64,000 bases of DNA, from contig VYZI01000083.1 in NCBI GenBank assembly GCA_013397695.1, positions 2,745,819-2,809,818 of the forward strand. Reading direction: 5' to 3'. Shown here in pieces: positions 39,966 through 53,203 of this stretch (position 1 is its first letter; the number at the start of each line of letters is the position of its first letter). The notes below the pieces were generated by a model, which saw nothing but the letters and a program-made list of their open reading frames with translations, was not told the DNA's origin and searched no databases. A program made the position numbers and the translations under genes. The stretch comes from Centropus unirufus. Taxonomy: Eukaryota; Chordata; Aves; Cuculiformes; Centropidae.

Positions 39966-42900
39966 GAGAGGAACTAAGGGATTACAAAAAATTAGGCAAA
40001 GTCCTATATAAGAAGCAGCAGCACATAACCTCAAGTGCTCTAGGAGTGTCTGAGGTATATAGAGGGGTGTGACTCCTGAAGCTCAGTTAGTAGTTCGATC
40101 TCAGAACTTTGTTGCAGACACTATCCCTATGAGCTCTTTTCCAGAGTTTCAAATCACACAAGCATGTTTAAGATTGCTGAAAGATGCTAGTTAATATAAC
40201 CAATTAAATAGTTCAAAGTAAGAGGAAAATGCAAAACTCCAAATTTAAAGTCTCATAAACTTGAACCAATTTAATAATAATCAGCAGTGAATAGCGGATT
40301 TACAGATTGATCAAAGCATATAGCAGGCAGCAGAATACAAGTCAGCTGTTCCCTAGTTGTTACTGTTAGAGCTAGCAAGAATATCATCATCACTGCCTTC
40401 TTATTTTCTCTGTGGAGGTGGAAAGTTTATAAAGAATGGAACTTTCCACAGAAAAGCTTTGGCTTTTGGGATTTTTTTCCCCCAATACAGATAAGGTTTC
40501 CTGCCTGGGCTGTATCTTCCATGAGCTATCACCTGCCTTACAGGTACCTCTTTAGGTCACATTACATCTAGTTCAGACATAGCTCAAGCTCCTGAAGAGA
40601 AGACATGAGACATCTGGATCACAGTGCAAGCAGATATACTGCTGAGGTAAAATATAGAATTAGTTGCCAGTTGTGATTTTTCAAACTTTTTCCTCTCTGA
40701 AAAAAAAAAAAAGAAAAAATATTATATTGATACATTTTTTTCCAAATTCTACATCAGAAGCCAAAATACCAGTTTCTTGCATTAAAAAAAGAAATCACTG
40801 GTTTGGCCTCAGTCAAGTCACTACCAACCTAAGTTGAATCTGAGCTCATGAAGGTAACTTCACTTCAGTGGGGAAAATAGGATTCTCATCATACTTATTT
40901 CCAAGCCCTAATACAGATTTTCTGAAAAAGTAATAGGTTTGGGCCCTGCTTATAAAATCACATTAGTTCAAAGCTCTTTTGTATACAAGAAAATATGGGA
41001 AGGAATATATTGTCCATCACAAAGTGGGCTTTTATACTTCCAAAGTGATTTGTTTCACTGCAGTGGTATTTATCATGTAGATAAAATAGACCAGGGATCA
41101 GAAAATTGGAAGATTTTTCCTGTTAATTTGAAACAGCACCTATACACACTGCTGTGACATCAACATAATACCCTAAAGCCACAGCATCTCAAAAGATTTA
41201 TTTTCTGAGCCCTTACACAGGCCACATTCTCTTTGCCTCTGACATTCTCAATTTGCAGGCTGCTGGTGATCCAATCTTATTCATTTTGGCTCTATAATAA
41301 GGATGTCAATGCAAGAAGAGAAAAGTCATTATCTGATAGCCAGCAGACATGATAAAAAGGCAGAGTTAGATATCTCAGAGGAAAGGCCACCCTCTCTGCC
41401 TTGGATGAGCTTCTCAAGGTCATGGGCAGTTTTTGTACCTGTAAGTGTGCTCCAAATTCATTTTAAGCTGAGTACATCATATAAAACTGAACTGTTCTTT
41501 CTACATGCTCTCTTGTTCTGAATAAGGGTTTCATTTCTTACTATTAATCAGTGAAAAGTTTTAATTATGGTTAGAACTATATATGTTGGGAGAAAGATCA
41601 AAGACTGCCCTGCAGAGAAGCTTAGCCTAACTATATGTGTCCTGCCTGGATAATGGCATTCATGTGTGTTTGGGTTATGCTGAAGTATTCTCCCACATTG
41701 GCAATAATCAGGCAGGATTAGTTAACCACTGATATAGAAAAGGATTTTTTTACCTCAAATTTAAAAATAATAATGAATATCACCAGGTTTGGGGAACTGT
41801 TTAAATGTTGCAGTGGCAGCATCTGACAGGAAAAATACATTTATTCATTGATTTGTCAAATTACTAAGTAGTATTCCCAAAGACAAGCTACAATCAAGCA
41901 CAAGTTAATGGGCTCTCATAAGCAGTAAGTGGATGAAATAATCAGAGCCACAATATAAATGGGCCACACTACATCAAGGAATCTTTAATTTATGGATATG
42001 TAGACTATACAATGCCCTTTACATGCCACATTAGGGTAAAAGTTTGAAGCAATCCCTATATGTTTATTATTGAATATCAATTGTAACTTAAGAGGCAGTT
42101 TAATTTTATGTGTGCAAATCAGAAAAGCACAGAGAACAGCAAGACAAGATGTGATGAGGCTCTAGGTTTCAGAGGCAAGCAGTGAGACCAAAATATGCTC
42201 CTGGGCCTCCTGAACTGAAAATTTCCCTGTGCTATTTGAATGGCTCTTGTAAAACTGATTTACAGCAAGGACATTTCCCAGAGTGTTCTAGTCTTCCATT
42301 TGTTTGCCCAACTTTGCTACAAGATAAGATAAATGCAACAGGACCAAAAGCCTTGCCCATTCTTAGCATCATCATCAGTTCCTCCTAATAACTATTGAAA
42401 CATTTAACATTTCCTCTATTTTTGTAATGGGGAGGGAGCATTCAGTTCCATCTTTATCATTAAATGGGACTTTCAAGCAGGAAGAAGAAAGCATAGATCC
42501 AACAAGTGTTCCAGAACATGTGACAATTTCAATATAATTTCTGATAGTGCTGAGCTGTTCTCATAGCTTTCTCTTTTAGAGAATTACGCAAATTACTAAT
42601 ACTTTCACTACACCTAGGTATTGGAAAGATTAAAAAGAAATAAAAACAAAACTTGTTAAATCACCATTGCATTTGAAACTGGCAGGTGGTTTGCACAGAG
42701 TTGAACAAAGTATAAATGTACATCAAACACAGGCCAGATTTCAATCTGCAGCCACTCTTGATGCATACTTGGGATAACCAAGGGAAGTTCCATAAGCAGG
42801 TGACATTGCAGCATTTATCTAGCATAAACAGTAGATTCCAGCCTTCCTCAAGCTCCAAATGAAGTAGCTTTGAAACCAACAGAGACCTTATTTTTCTTGT

Positions 42901-45698
42901 TTTTTTTCTTTAAAAGATATTTAGCTTTCATGGGGCCCTCTTCTCCCTTACTACAGTGCCCCTCCGTACAAAGCCATTGCCTGCGATTTGAAACTTCTTC
43001 CAGCTTGATTTTGTAATGCACCTTCTTACTCATTTTGTGAGCTCCTGCCTGGGAGCTACTGGAATAAGCAGTGTGACAGCCTGATAGCAGCTGTAGCCAG
43101 AGGCTTGTTTCACAGTACATCAGCAAGGACAGAATTCAATTGGTCACTCTTGGCCAGACCAAATCATCTTTGAGGAGGAACCATTCATAAAGACAGAATA
43201 AACAAAATCTTCATGAGTTCTACTAATTAGCTTATTTGTGGGCCTCGCTGGGACTTCTCAACTTCTCCTTGCCATGTATCAATCTCCTACCCATGATAAG
43301 GAGACTACATATTCCAACATCATCACACCCAGGAATTAAAAGTAAGGATATCAGAAACATACTTCTAATCGCATCAGTGTGTGAGACACTTTGTCATGAC
43401 TATTTAAAAATCACAGCTTGCTATGCACCATCTTATACTGAGCTTCCTCCTGCACATTTCCAGTCCTACAGTCTTTGTTAATATTGCATATTTAAAGGTA
43501 ATAGGAGGTGCTGGGTGCCCAAATAACTTGTAGTAACCCAGGGCGTACATGCAATACAACATGGTTCTGTCAGTGTGCTTCAGCTCTAGATCAGCAAGGA
43601 CTCACTAAGCCTGTTGTGTCCTCAGGCAAGGCATAACTAAGGCTGGCAGAGATGTAGAGGTCTATGATTCTGCACGCAAAATCCTTCCAGGGCAACACAT
43701 CAGCACTTCATAACCTGTTCATGCACATTTCAGTCTGGGAAACAAAACCACACCGTGTCTAACCCTTTCCTTCATCTTTATTAATGCACGATTTTAAACC
43801 AGGGGAAGAGATTTGATTATCTTAGTAAAGTCCAGCCTTAAAATCATATTGGATGGGAACAAAGAGAACTCTATAAATCACAGACACCATTGCAGCTTCA
43901 CTAGATCTGATGTGCCTACAGAGAAAGAAAAAAAAAAGCACACAATGCTACTATTTCAGTATGGAAACTATTTTCATTTCTATGTAATGCTTCCCTTCTG
44001 TCTCATCTGAGACACAAGCAGGTAAAAACCAGTGAAGAAAGAGAGAAGCTACTCCTAATAAAGGACTATATCATGGATGAACCAAGCTCCCATAAAAAGG
44101 GGCAGCTATTGGTCTTTGTACTGAGCAACAAGCAGAACAGCTTTCCATACATTTTTTATTATATGCTGCTGTATGATTTTCAGAAAATTCAATTTTCTCT
44201 TTTGGCATAAAACATTCCGTAAAATCTCAGCACATTTCTTGGCTGTCTGTCTTAATTGCTTATGAAGATTCTCAGCCAACAGTCAAGTGCTTCTAAAAAA
44301 ATTAACAAAAACCCCACGACATGTTAATTCCCCAGGTTTTTTTTTCATGTTGCTAGTTAGTTCTCTCAATGCTGAGCATTAGCCAATGATAATGGACATT
44401 GGCTTGAAGCCATCCTCTTCTTTTTAAGCTTATTGTGACTGCAAGACACTAAGTGGTATACATATCCCAAAGGAAAAGAAATGCTGAAAACTTATCTGCT
44501 AACATCTATCCACTTAAAAAGTATTTGCACTTCCAAAACACATTCACTTTACGAAACATTCAAAAGAGCAAAATTTAGTGTGCTTTATTTTCTGTAGGAA
44601 ACACATTATTTCTCTGTCTAGATGGCATATAGCCAGATATAAAAATATATCCATGAGATATTTAAAGCTAGTCTTGGTGTATGTGCTCCTCCAATGATTT
44701 ATTGCATCAACAAAATTCAGGTTTACTCTGTTCATAGGTTGATCCTAAGTACCTAGTGGGAGATTTCTTTTTAATTTGGATGGCTGTTTGTATGTTTTTT
44801 CAATAAGCTGTGGATTAAGGATAGGAAAACAGGTGCTCATTCCTACTGCTTTTCAAGGCCTAGGCCCTAATTTGGTTACCTTTATTACATGCCCAAACTT
44901 TTTTCCCCAGATAAACATATGGAGACTTTTACTTAAGCAGGGATTCTGTCTGCTGAAATTCTGAATCCATTATCCTACAATTTCTAACATTTACCTCCCC
45001 TCCGTCAGCACTGCAGTGCCCTATAGGTACATCTATGGGCAATTAATTCACATACAATCACATGCCACCAGTTGATTGTGTAGAGGAAACTAATTGTTTA
45101 AATTTGATACTCTCTTTTTTTTTTTTTATACTCCTTTAGCTTGTTCCAAAAGGATAACTGACCTGGTGATGCGCCGGGCATACCTACTGCACCACAAAAT
45201 TTCCACGCTGATTTAAGGGGAGAGTAGCCTACCACACAGCTCCTTCCTCACACCGTATTAGGCCAAACTCGAGAGGATGAGGTGCAAATGACTGCAAACC
45301 TAACCTCTCTGCAAAGCAAGGAGCAAGTTCAAACACAAGGAAAGCCGGGACTATATAGCACAGGTTGGGCACCATCCCTGAGTTAGTGTTAAAACTTACG
45401 AGGAAGCCTAAAGGGCAGTAAACACAGTTTATTTGCTTTCAGGTTATGAATAAGATTTACGTGTTCGTTGTCATGGGTTTCCATTTCAACAATTAACCAT
45501 ATCTTAAGGCCAGCAGGACTGTCACATGGCCTGAGCTTCTGCTTAATAAAAAGCCCTGGCTTTGATGAAAATCAAATGTCCCGCTAAGAACCCCACTCTG
45601 AATGAGTGTGAAAGCCCTTACTTTTGGCATCTGTATCACCACACTTTGTCAGTTTTTCTCTTCACAGCTGACACATTCTTTCCCTCTCTGCTGTACAG

Positions 45699-45908
45699 AA
45701 GTTTACTTGAACCAGAGCAGCCCAACTGGTGAATTCCCCAGCTACAGTGAAAATGGAAATGATACCAGTTTACTTGTTTCCCCCCTTCTGGTGGCTGGAG
45801 TAGTGATTGGACTCGTGCTATTTCTATCCTGTGTTACCATCATTGTTGGCAGTCTGCGAAAGGACGGACGGTTAAGACACCCACACCTGAGGAGAGATGC
45901 TGTTTATG
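45699..45908 (+). CDS. BEAN1-like: BEAN1-like exon 4, stalk and transmembrane helix
   Basis: This 210-base symmetric exon (phase 1 to 1) lies between CTGCTGTACAG and ATG|GTAAGT. It encodes a short extracellular stalk with sequons NQS (Asn77) and NDT (Asn93). A hydrophobic helix follows, starting at the LLVSP box and reading on through LSCVTIIVGSL, and then a basic stretch (RKDGRLRHPHLRRD) typical of a cytoplasmic stop-transfer. Mammalian BEAN1, as remembered, has LLVSPVLVASAVIG and LSCITIIVGSIRRDRQ at this place, so family membership is clear. Unlike that protein, no His-rich run follows. The topology is type I, with the C-terminus in the cytoplasm. Confidence 0.93.
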
Positions 45909-48534
45909 GTAAGTAAGATAAGCATTATCTTTCTATAACCAAGTAACTTTGTTAATATCTAGTGCTCTGGGCAACAAAAACCATCTGGCTGCTGTTCAAG
46001 GGATAAAAAAGTAAAATAAGTAAAAGCCAGGATGAACAGGTCAGAGGCAGCTTTGTAGTTTAATAGCATCTTTGTGCTGGCACTGAACTTATAGAGTACA
46101 GGCTCTGTAGGTAATGGTTAACATAAACAAGGCCAATGCTGACAGCATTTCTTAAGGAGATGTTTTCCCTTGCTACACTGTAAGATTTCTTCTTCATCAC
46201 TAGACTCCTGTTAGTTGATTTTCATATCCCATTATAGCCTTGGTATTGCATTTAATGCAATTTCTATTTGTTGGACAGTCAGGAATCTTTTCACTCCTGC
46301 AGTGTGCAGCAACCTACAACAATTCCTTCTTTTCTGACCAATGTTAATTACTGGTCATGAAAATTCTGAAGGGCAATTCCTTCTTTTCTGACCAATGTTA
46401 ATTACTGGTCATGAACAGAACAGGGCATCAAAATGTCATTACAGCTGTCACCATTGAAGAGACTGGTTTGCTATCAAAAAAGTGCCAATTCATATCCTCT
46501 CAACCCCTCACAAAAACTACCTACGATTTGGGAATGTGAAGGATTTTACTGAGGAATTATATTTTTGGCCAATTTGGGGGTTTGCTGACCAGAAGTTAAA
46601 AGCTCCTTTGTCAAGGAAATGACAGAACCGGATTCTTCCGACATTTAAGGAAAATATAGTTGTAAAATGTTACTTTGTAAGTCTTCAGCTAGTAAAATAC
46701 AAATTATAAATGGATTAATGGATTTAGTGGAGTATCAACCATTTTTGTCATCTGGGGTTGGGCTCCTATATCTGCAGTTTGTTATGAGAGTCAAGTTCTT
46801 TGCACATTGTTGAGGGGTTTTTTTCCTTTAACTAGAAAACATAATAACAGTGAATCACATAAAAATGTTTTGGGTATATCTTGAATTCACTGAAGTAAAC
46901 AAAGTATTCACTGATTAGACTTCATTTAATTATTGGACCTAATTAATTTAATTTTTTGGATGAGGAATTTTTATGTCTGAAAGAAACACATTTCCTGGGA
47001 TCAGTTTGTCCACCTGGAGCCAGGAATTTTTTTACTTTTATTTTTTGCTTTTCCAGAATCATTTATCCAGATAAGTGATTAATATCTTAGTTTTGGGTAT
47101 AAATTTTAAACTGCAAGCGAAATCGAAACTCCAATGGTAGTTTACAAAGAGGGAAAGAATCCTGAAAACTAACGTCTATTATTATTGTAACATCTATTTC
47201 TCCTACTTTTCAGCAGTTAAATTTGGGATAAAACAGTTAAACCCATATTGAAGTTAGTTACTTTTTTTACCCATTAATAGCAATATTTTCACATCATAAA
47301 ACATTGACCATTAAAATTCAATCACTACATTTAAATATACTGCTCTGTTAATCTCAGGTCCTTAAAAAACTCTGAAACCAAGCAAAAGCATAAAGGAAAA
47401 TCTTCTAACTGCTGTTACAAATAGCAATGATAGAGAAATGGAAAAATAAAAACATGCTGATGTTTTCAGAGAAATTCAAAAGAATAATCTGAAACTCAGT
47501 TGTGCCAGTTTACCCCAGTGAAAATTTGACATTAGTACACACCATCCTAATATCCCAGCACGCTTCCCCTCGCCAGCCTGGGAGCAATAGCCACTGTGAG
47601 GCTGGCTTCCTTCACTTCTCAAGCAGACGAAAACACACTGTGGGATAGAACGCATTCGTCCTGGTAAATTCCTCCGGAGTACCTTGGCAGAGCATAGAAC
47701 TGCCAGAGGGAGGAAAGGACAGTTCGAGTGAGTCCTGCCCTTTGCCCTCTGCTGAGAGAGACGCTGCTTTGATGGCACTTGAGAAGCTGGCCCTTCTCTC
47801 CAGATACTATTTCTAATGCATCGAGTGAAAATGAGGGACCACTTTATTTTTAAGATAGTGGGGGGTGGAGGGGGCAAGCAGGAGAGTGGATTTCCACAGT
47901 TTGGAACATTGTTATGGAAATTTACCCCAGAACATTGAGCACTAACTAGCTACCCTCAAAGGCAAAACAAAATAGCATTACCTTCTTAGTATTTCTGGAG
48001 CTACACGGCTCTTGTGTGAAAGCACTAAGAAAGCCTGGAGCTGGCAGCAGGGTGATTTTCTCTACTATTTTCCAGTTTTTCCCCTTTTTGTGAGTGGTTT
48101 TATTCAGAACAGTATTTTTCTCAAGACAGGTACCTATAGGCAAACACGCAAGCCTCCTTTAAAAAAGCCTTCACAGAGCTAGCAAGGTTTCAGCGTATGC
48201 TCCTGGACTCCTGGGAACTGCAGCAATCCTGCTGATGTTTGATGCTGCATGCAGTGGAGCTAACACTCACCCTCTGAGGCAGAAGAAAAGCTTAAGCCAC
48301 ATGCACCTTGTAGGGCAGCACTAAACACCACAGTCCATCTGCAGATAACGCTAACTTGCACTTAAAGGAATAGAAATGTTCTGTGAAACCTGACTGCTCC
48401 AGAATACTAGTAATTCTTCTGCCTCAGATAGGGCTTTATTTTCTGATTTATGGCAGTGTTATAAACAGTGATGTTGTCTCAGAGAATCCACCATGGAGGA
48501 AAATAGCAGCAAGTATTAATTGCCTGTTTTCCAG
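45909..48534 (+). other. Intron 4 of the BEAN1-like gene
   Basis: It runs from GTAAGTAAG to TGCCTGTTTTCCAG. Apart from an exact 42-bp direct duplication at 46320-46415 and AT-rich runs, I see nothing in it. In particular I see no exon for the His-rich segment known from mammalian BEAN1. Confidence 0.7.
46320..46415. repeat. 42-bp direct duplication, period 54
   Basis: Two identical 42-base copies (46320-46361 and 46374-46415) begin CAATTCCTTC and end GGTCATGAA, separated by 12 bases. Each copy contains an inverted pair, TGACCA and TGGTCA. The perfect identity suggests a recent local duplication. Confidence 0.95.
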
Positions 48535-48676
48535 GTCCAGATAGGTTCTCTTATGGGGGCTCTTTTGGAGAGCTGAGATCCACCTGCATAGAGGAGCTTC
48601 CCCCAGCTTTTGATTTTGGTTCCTATCTGGATACGCTTTCTCACGTCAGCGTCATGTATCTTGATTCACCTCCACG
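48535..48676 (+). CDS. BEAN1-like: BEAN1-like exon 5, cytoplasmic linker and first PY motif
   Basis: This 142-base exon starts in phase 1 (TTTTCCAG|GTCCAG) and ends in phase 2 (CCACG|GTAAGC). It encodes residues about 143-190, with the acidic and aromatic stretch EELPPAFDFGSYLD. It ends LDSPPR, which the next exon completes to PPRY, a canonical PPxY ligand for NEDD4-type WW domains. The remembered mammalian BEAN1 has SEDWPPPLD and then DSPPGY at the matching place, so order and spacing of landmarks are conserved while the intervening residues are not. Confidence 0.92.
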
Positions 48677-51600
48677 GTAAGCACTTTCCTAACATGTTAT
48701 AGTCCTGCACTTGCAAAGAATGTTAAAGAATAAAGCAAAAGCCTGTGTCACTGCAAAACTGCAGGTCATTCTAAATACAGACAGACTTTGTTTCACTTGA
48801 GTGCAAGTTCAAGTTTTCCTTAGTAGAATATAACTTTACTAAATTAAGGTGTGTGTACAGTCAATTCTCATTTAATAACAGTCACATTAAAATCTATCAT
48901 ATTGATGCTGTACTAATAAAACACAAGGTAAAATTACCTATGAACATTTTGCCTTGAAGGTAATTATTTTACGAGACAATGTTTAACTTTCAGAAGAAAA
49001 AACTCAAGAACTTTCAGTTTACATTTATTACTGACCTTGAGTCTGTTTACATCAAAGAGAAATAAAAGAGGAAGAAAAAGGAAAACAAAAAGTAGCACAA
49101 GAAACCTTTAAGCCTTCACATATTTTTCAGAAAGTCTCACTCCTCAGCCTTCTTAACCCTGGTATTCTATTCTGACACACCTAATAATTGTATGTAACCA
49201 CCTAGTTTAGGCCAGGGAGCAAATTGTTTGGGAATGTTCATCTTAGGTCAGTAATCTGTGAAGGAGAATGATTGCCATTTCAGCCGTTTAACCCAAACTG
49301 GTCCAGAGAGCGGCAGTTGCCTGCATTGTAGGAGAATCTTTGGAGAAGAGCATCCTCCGAGCATCAGGCAGTTCTAATTGCATGGTGAGGCAACATCACC
49401 AGATGAGGCTCTTTCCAAAGACAGTTATTCCAGAAATTACATAGCAGCTCCTTCCATGCCTGCATTCAGAGGATGCAGTACAGCCATCACAAGTGACAAA
49501 AGCCACACTTCAGGCTATCTATATCTACTCTGTGCACCTCATGCACCTTAAGGATAACAAAGGAAAGAATTCAGTTACTTCCTCCAAAGAACCAACAGAA
49601 ATAATTTTAAATAGAACATTGTTTCAGCCTTTCTGTAGCCCTGTATCTTACAAACAGCAAATACTGGTTCAACAGCCAGTAACCCTAGCCCCTCCTCCTT
49701 TCCCCCCCCCTTCCTTCTGAGCAGACTCTGGTTTGAGTTAATCTGGTATACTCCTAAAGCAAGGCTTTTTCTGCCTGCTTGTATACATGTGATATAGAGC
49801 AAGTCAGCAGTGGGAACATATATTGCTTTTTCTATTCTATGCACGCTTTACAAACAACCCTTTACGTATTAAAAGGGATACCATATAATAAATGGGCCTT
49901 CAGAGATGGTGTAAATATTTTAGAAGAAAGCTCGTATGTGAAAAATTATTCTGAGCCTGACATCTGAATTCATAGAACTTCATATAAATTCACTTAAAAA
50001 TAAAGACTGGTTTTTTGGACACACACCCACAAGTCTTTACTAATAAAAGCCAGCCATCTGACACACGAGCAACAACTTGAGTGGGAGTTGGACAGATTTC
50101 TGAGAACAAGTCCAGACTCCAATGAACAAGCTCTGAGACATATTTCTCTAGCAGACAGGTCTTCTAAGATTATACCAGAGGTTGCTTCCATTTCCGGGTT
50201 GAAACAGGCCCCCAGCCTTAAGGATTTTCCACTTCCATATATTTCTGTGGTCAGGAGATATGTAAGGGATACAGGATGGCACTGGATGATCTGGGCTTGC
50301 CTGTAAATTCTCCAGCTACTTCTGTAGCAAGGCAACTTTCTTGTCTTCTACCTTATTCTAAGAAACTATTCTGGGACATCAGAACTAGGATGTCAGAGAA
50401 ACTTAAAAGCATCTAACCACTGCCTGTTTGCCTCCTCAAGATTCCTTTCTGGGCCGAATGCACTGTACCCCTAAGTGGCCTAGGATCTGACTCTGCCATA
50501 CGCAAGGAAACAGCGTTCATCCTGTTAATCACAGTTCTGCACCACAGCTCTGAAGTGAGGATTATTATTAATGTTTTTGCTGTTTTCTCACTGCTGCCAT
50601 AGCTAAATATTTTAGAAAATGTAGCCTTGGCAAATCATCAAAATCTTATTAAGTTTTACATCTTAGCCACACAACTTGGAGAAAACTTAAGGAAAAAAAG
50701 AGCTCAGCAGATGGCTGAAAGCGAAGCCATGCAGAAAGACATTTGAACTTGCTATTAATACATTATGTAGTCCACCGTAACTTTCTGTCCAGAAAAGCAC
50801 TGGTTGAAAAACATTGAATGAATACACTCCATTATGTAACGGCCTGAAAAAATTCTGTCTAGGTGCCTTTATGCTCTCCTCCATGGCATAACGCTAAAGT
50901 CTATTTGTTCTAATTAGTAGAGTATGAAGATTGAGACTGATGGGTGCTAACAGCAGGAAGACAGTGAACTCTGACGTGGCCTTGAAGCATAAACAAGACA
51001 TACTAGACCTTGTGGGTTTAAAACATTAACTCACTGGCATCGGCGTAGCTACTTATGATAATGTTTTGAAGAGTAGGTTTACTGAGAAGTGGCACTGACT
51101 AAATTAATGCCGTTCCTCCTTTTAGTTCATGCAGTGCAAGATGTAATTTAAACTAGCATGCTCAAAACCTGGTAAGGCAACTGTAGCATAAGCAGAATGG
51201 AAATAAAGAGCAGTAAAGAAGGCAACTGCACTGACAAGTAACTCGCAACGCCTATTTGAAGTGAAAGGATTGAGTGAGTACCAGTGTCCTGCTGCCACAA
51301 GCAGACAAAGGCATCAGCCTCCTTTAACCACATTGTTCTAACACCGTCTGCAAGAGGCCATGGCGTCACATCCACTGCGGCCAGGTACTCTTGAACTTAT
51401 CGGTGTTGCTGAAATCAGACTTTCTGAGACTATTTCAGTAGAAAACAAAACTGTGTTTGGCTAAGGGGATGATTATAATCACCCTAGAATTAAAGTTGGG
51501 CTTTAAACCATGAAGTGAGTAGAAAAGGAACTTTTAGGGAAAGGCTGCTAAAACAAAGACTTCAGAGTGTCCATTTCTAAGGCTAAGGGAGAGTTTCCAT

Positions 51601-53027
51601 CTCAAATGGAAACTGTCAGTATCAAAAATAAACCTAGAAAAGTGTCCTGTCTTGTGACATAAGTCACTGTAAGAGCAGTTCTGTCAAGACTTATACATTG
51701 CCTCATGGTAGTTACACATAAACAAAGAATATATGTATTATAAGGAAAAACACCTCAAATGAAACAGTGACAGATTTCCAAGCTGCTCATTAAGTGAACC
51801 ACTTACATGATCAAACACACCATTTTTTCCCTTTGATCCTCATTTTTAGAATGTTACAGTATATTTGTTCTAATTTCAGCTTTTCTTTAATAGGTAACCA
51901 CATCGTGCATGCATACTTTGTGTTGTTTTTTTCATAACTTAAACCCATCACCACATTATTTTCTAGCTTTAGTGATTCCATTTACCATATTAAAAGAAGG
52001 CAGTAGGTCACCAGCAAAATGGAAAGAATACAGCACAGGCAATTTTACTAGAGTGGTAATGTATGACAAATGAACGCAGTAAACAAAGACATCTCTTTCA
52101 CAAAGAACTCCTCATTCCCCAGGTTTGCCTTTTGGTCCACTACCTATTTGCATCCTAAAAAATTCTGTAAGTAGAACCTTCTTCCTTCCCAGAGAGTAGG
52201 TCATAACTTAACAATGACAGCAAGTTAAATAAGCTCTTTCGGGTTTCCTTAGTAACAAACTTATATTAATACTTATTGCAATGAGACCTGACAAACTCAT
52301 GAAGATATTTCCCCCCCTACAACATTCTGAGTCAACAAGGTCAGCTTGAAGAGCTCTGTGTTTTTTTTGAACAGCACTCTTCTCCTGGCAGCTCACATTA
52401 CACGTGGCAAGATGATGTTAACCGACATCAGTCCTCCTTGCCCTTCCAAGCATCATTATCCCTTAAAATCTCAGTAGCGCAGTCTACAAGGACAACGTAG
52501 TTATTCTGACAAGAAACAAGGCCAAAAACAGACAATGTAGTCAGTAGTGCATTCCATGGCCAGTAACCTGTTCCTTCCCATGACTGCCTGTTAGATACAC
52601 TGAATACTAAGACAATTTTAAAAGACCAAGTACTGTAACCATGGATTTTTTCACAGCTGAGAGATGCATGATATTGCTAGACTGCAGCATAATGAATTTC
52701 TGCCGTCCATTACTAAGTTATTGTAACATAATACTTTTCAAAAGCAGTTGCTTTCTTGTCTGAAATATTTTAGACAAGAGTGATGTATTTCAAGTATCAG
52801 TTAACTTTTACGTGTACAGTAACTTCACAAAACAATCTCTCAGATAAAACATAACTACCATTGGATTTTTTGCAAGAGTCTATCAAGTATCAACTGAAAT
52901 CAACAGCATTCATTACCAAACATAAGTGGCTTGCAGGTAACATTAAAATCTTAATATTAGGCATCATCATTACCAATTGATATGGAGAGACTGGTTCTTT
53001 TTAGCAGTAGCCAGCATTACACAGTAC

Positions 53028-53203
53028 CTCTTGCCCCTCTGGTATCAGGGTCTCCACACTAGCTGATGAGAAAGCAGCTCCTCCATTGGATTCTAGTTCA
53101 CACTGTTTACAAGTAAAGAGAAACTCAAAAGCTGTGCCAAAGGTGCAGTCCTCACACTGCAGGACAACCTCACAGCACCACTTAGCCCTTGGTACACACC
53201 TCA
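53028..53203 (-). other. Cysteine-rich open segment on the opposite strand, unknown
   Basis: Read on the minus strand, a TTTTACTGCAG acceptor is followed by 176 open bases and a GAG|GTACTG donor-like site. The peptide includes KWCCEVVLQCEDC and, later, FTCKQCELES, giving two CxxC pairs. I do not recognise a family. It could be an exon of an antisense gene, a decayed transposon-derived fragment, or chance. No ATG and no partner exon were found. Confidence 0.15.

Larger units (their letters stand above)
23210..45698 (+). other. Intron 3 of the BEAN1-like gene (22.5 kb)
   Basis: The largest intron separates the ectodomain exon from the transmembrane exon. It is AT-rich and contains CR1 fragments at 28132-28250 and 39619-39965, an A-rich tract at 24200-24229, a purine tract at 30760-30820, and a small perfect hairpin at 29231-29251. 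I see no further exon with compatible phase and recognisable protein. Confidence 0.65.

Noticed and set aside
47476..47877. 133-codon minus-strand open frame in intron 4
   Set aside because: No domain and no splice support; composition looks random.
45909..48534. Search for a His-rich exon as in mammalian BEAN1
   Set aside because: Exons 4 and 5 already join in phase and no His-codon run is seen; the segment appears absent.
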